The notes under the pieces are model-generated. The model searched no databases and was not told the origin of the DNA. It saw only the letters and a program-made list of their open reading frames with translations. From positions 29,478 to 93,477 of the forward strand of contig NZ_JAQTXI010000015.1 of the NCBI RefSeq assembly GCF_028688855.1: a DNA stretch of 64,000 nucleotides. The letters are read 5' to 3'. This document shows, one piece after another, positions 63,463-64,000 of this stretch (the stretch's first letter is position 1; every line of letters starts with the position of its first letter). The DNA comes from Neomegalonema sp. Lineage in GTDB: Bacteria; Pseudomonadota; Alphaproteobacteria; Rhodobacterales; Rhodobacteraceae. The translations under genes and the position numbers were made by a program.

Positions 63463-63521
63463 ACTTCAGGGGCGTCCGGAATTCTCCCGACCGGTGGTCA
63501 AGCCCGGGCCGGGCAGGGGGC

Positions 63522-63872
63522 TCACTTCACGACGAAGCCATGCGCGAAGGGGTCGCGGTCGTCGATGAAGATGGTGTTGTAGCCGGTCATCCGCGCCCAT
63601 CCGGCGATGGAAGGGATGATCGCAGGCTGTCCGGCGACTTCCGTCGCGGCCTCGACGCGGCCCTTGAAGATCGAGCCGATGATGGATTCGTGGTGGAATT
63701 CATCTCCAGGCTTGAGCTTGCCCTTCGCGGCGAGCTGCGCCATACGGGCGGAGGTTCCTGTCCCGCAGGGCGAACGGTCGATGGCCTTGTCTCCGTAGAA
63801 CACCGCATTGCGGGCGTGAGCGCCTTGCGTCACAGGCGCGCCGGTCCAGAGGATATGCGTCAGGCCCCTGAT
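63522..63872 (-). pseudogene. 4-hydroxyproline 2-epimerase, C-terminal part only
   Basis: The frame reads IRGLTHILWTGAP from 63872, then TQGAHARNAVFYGDKAIDRSPCGTGTSARMAQLAAKGKL and ends ...DPFAHGFVVK. The DRSPCGTGTSARMA motif with its catalytic cysteine and the IRGLTH lead-in identify the proline racemase/4-hydroxyproline epimerase family. About 200 N-terminal residues, including the first catalytic cysteine, are missing. Directly before the Ile codon an in-frame TAG appears and sequence character changes. I see no continuation of the protein in any frame up to 64000. The enzyme would convert trans-4-hydroxy-L-proline to the cis-D form. Expression of a short piece from the GTG at 63833 would not give an active enzyme. 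Confidence 0.82.
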
Positions 63873-64000
63873 CTATTGACGGACATAAGGTTTGAGAAAT
63901 CCGAGATGGGCCGGGACGAGAAGGGATTTTGAGGGATTTGTGCTTTAATTGTCGTCGGTTAGGGGCGAAGCGGTCCGGCCGCCGACGCGCCGCCGAGGTT
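63873..64000. other. Non-coding sequence beyond the broken epimerase; possible mobile-element end
   Basis: This last stretch shows no credible coding frame on either strand and, up to about 63960, is less GC-rich than the surroundings (CTATTGACGGACATAAGG at its left edge). It starts exactly where the epimerase reading frame breaks, as expected for the end of an insertion sequence or a rearrangement point. The partner end lies outside the window, so no element can be named. Confidence 0.4.

Noticed and set aside
63522..63833. Short intact gene for a 103-residue protein from the GTG at 63833
   Set aside because: Homologous sequence clearly continues upstream to 63872 (IRGLTHILWTGAP), so the GTG is internal and the gene is a truncated epimerase.

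Overview
The window is GC-rich throughout, with short intergenic gaps, frequent ATGA/TGATG start-stop overlaps and good GGAG-type ribosome binding sites. The families present (BigR/SqrR sulfide regulation, TRAP and CUT2 transporters, an SfnG/SsuD organosulfur operon, non-phosphorylating L-fucose catabolism) fit a metabolically versatile alphaproteobacterium, although no marker gene here allows a genus call. All gene identities come from reading the translated sequence; no database search was possible.

Region 1 (1-15.6 kb): seven co-directional genes. Only one has a recognisable family, a double-AAA+ ClpA/ClpB/ClpV-type unfoldase with a GYVG pore loop. The others are a single-pass membrane coiled-coil protein, unknown proteins of 548, 1218, 326 and 446 residues, and a 1324-residue protein with a hydrophobic segment near its C-terminus. 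This looks like one multi-component machine of unknown type, and the window begins inside or at the edge of it. It is the best candidate for an undescribed system. Region 2 (15.6-20.3 kb): vitamin B6 genes pdxY and yggS, then a Zn/Cd/Pb-exporting P-type ATPase divergent from a PbrR/CadR-like MerR regulator, with a classic 19-bp-spacer MerR promoter. Region 3 (20.3-24.6 kb): a sulfide/persulfide operon (persulfide dioxygenase, SulP transporter, small membrane protein, BigR/SqrR repressor, two YeeE/YedE-type permeases) with two matching ATTGC-N8-GCAAT operators. Region 4 (24.6-32 kb): a 1940-residue protein with two GT-B-like domains and an AT-rich SGNH hydrolase gene, likely a surface polysaccharide locus.

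Region 5 (32-36.9 kb): nsrR, a LysR regulator and an HPP-CBS membrane protein face a free-standing Aer-type PAS protein plus a diflavin reductase. Two NsrR-type operators lie between them. Region 6 (36.8-49.9 kb): a ten-gene leftward organosulfur operon (FMN reductase, SfnG, branched-chain-type ABC transporter, SfnB, SsuD, FAD protein) preceded by a sigma-54 promoter and a candidate enhancer. A divergent sigma-54 activator carries a C-terminal SsuA-like solute-binding domain, an unusual architecture in which the sensor appears to be a captured transporter component.

Region 7 (49.9-59.4 kb): a complete L-fucose to pyruvate plus L-lactate pathway with a CUT2 ABC transporter, an IclR regulator and a FucU mutarotase. 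Region 8 (59.5-64 kb): a GntR regulator and a TRAP transporter, then the C-terminal half of a 4-hydroxyproline epimerase gene that breaks off abruptly near 63872, probably at a rearrangement or mobile-element junction. No tRNA, rRNA or CRISPR array was seen.
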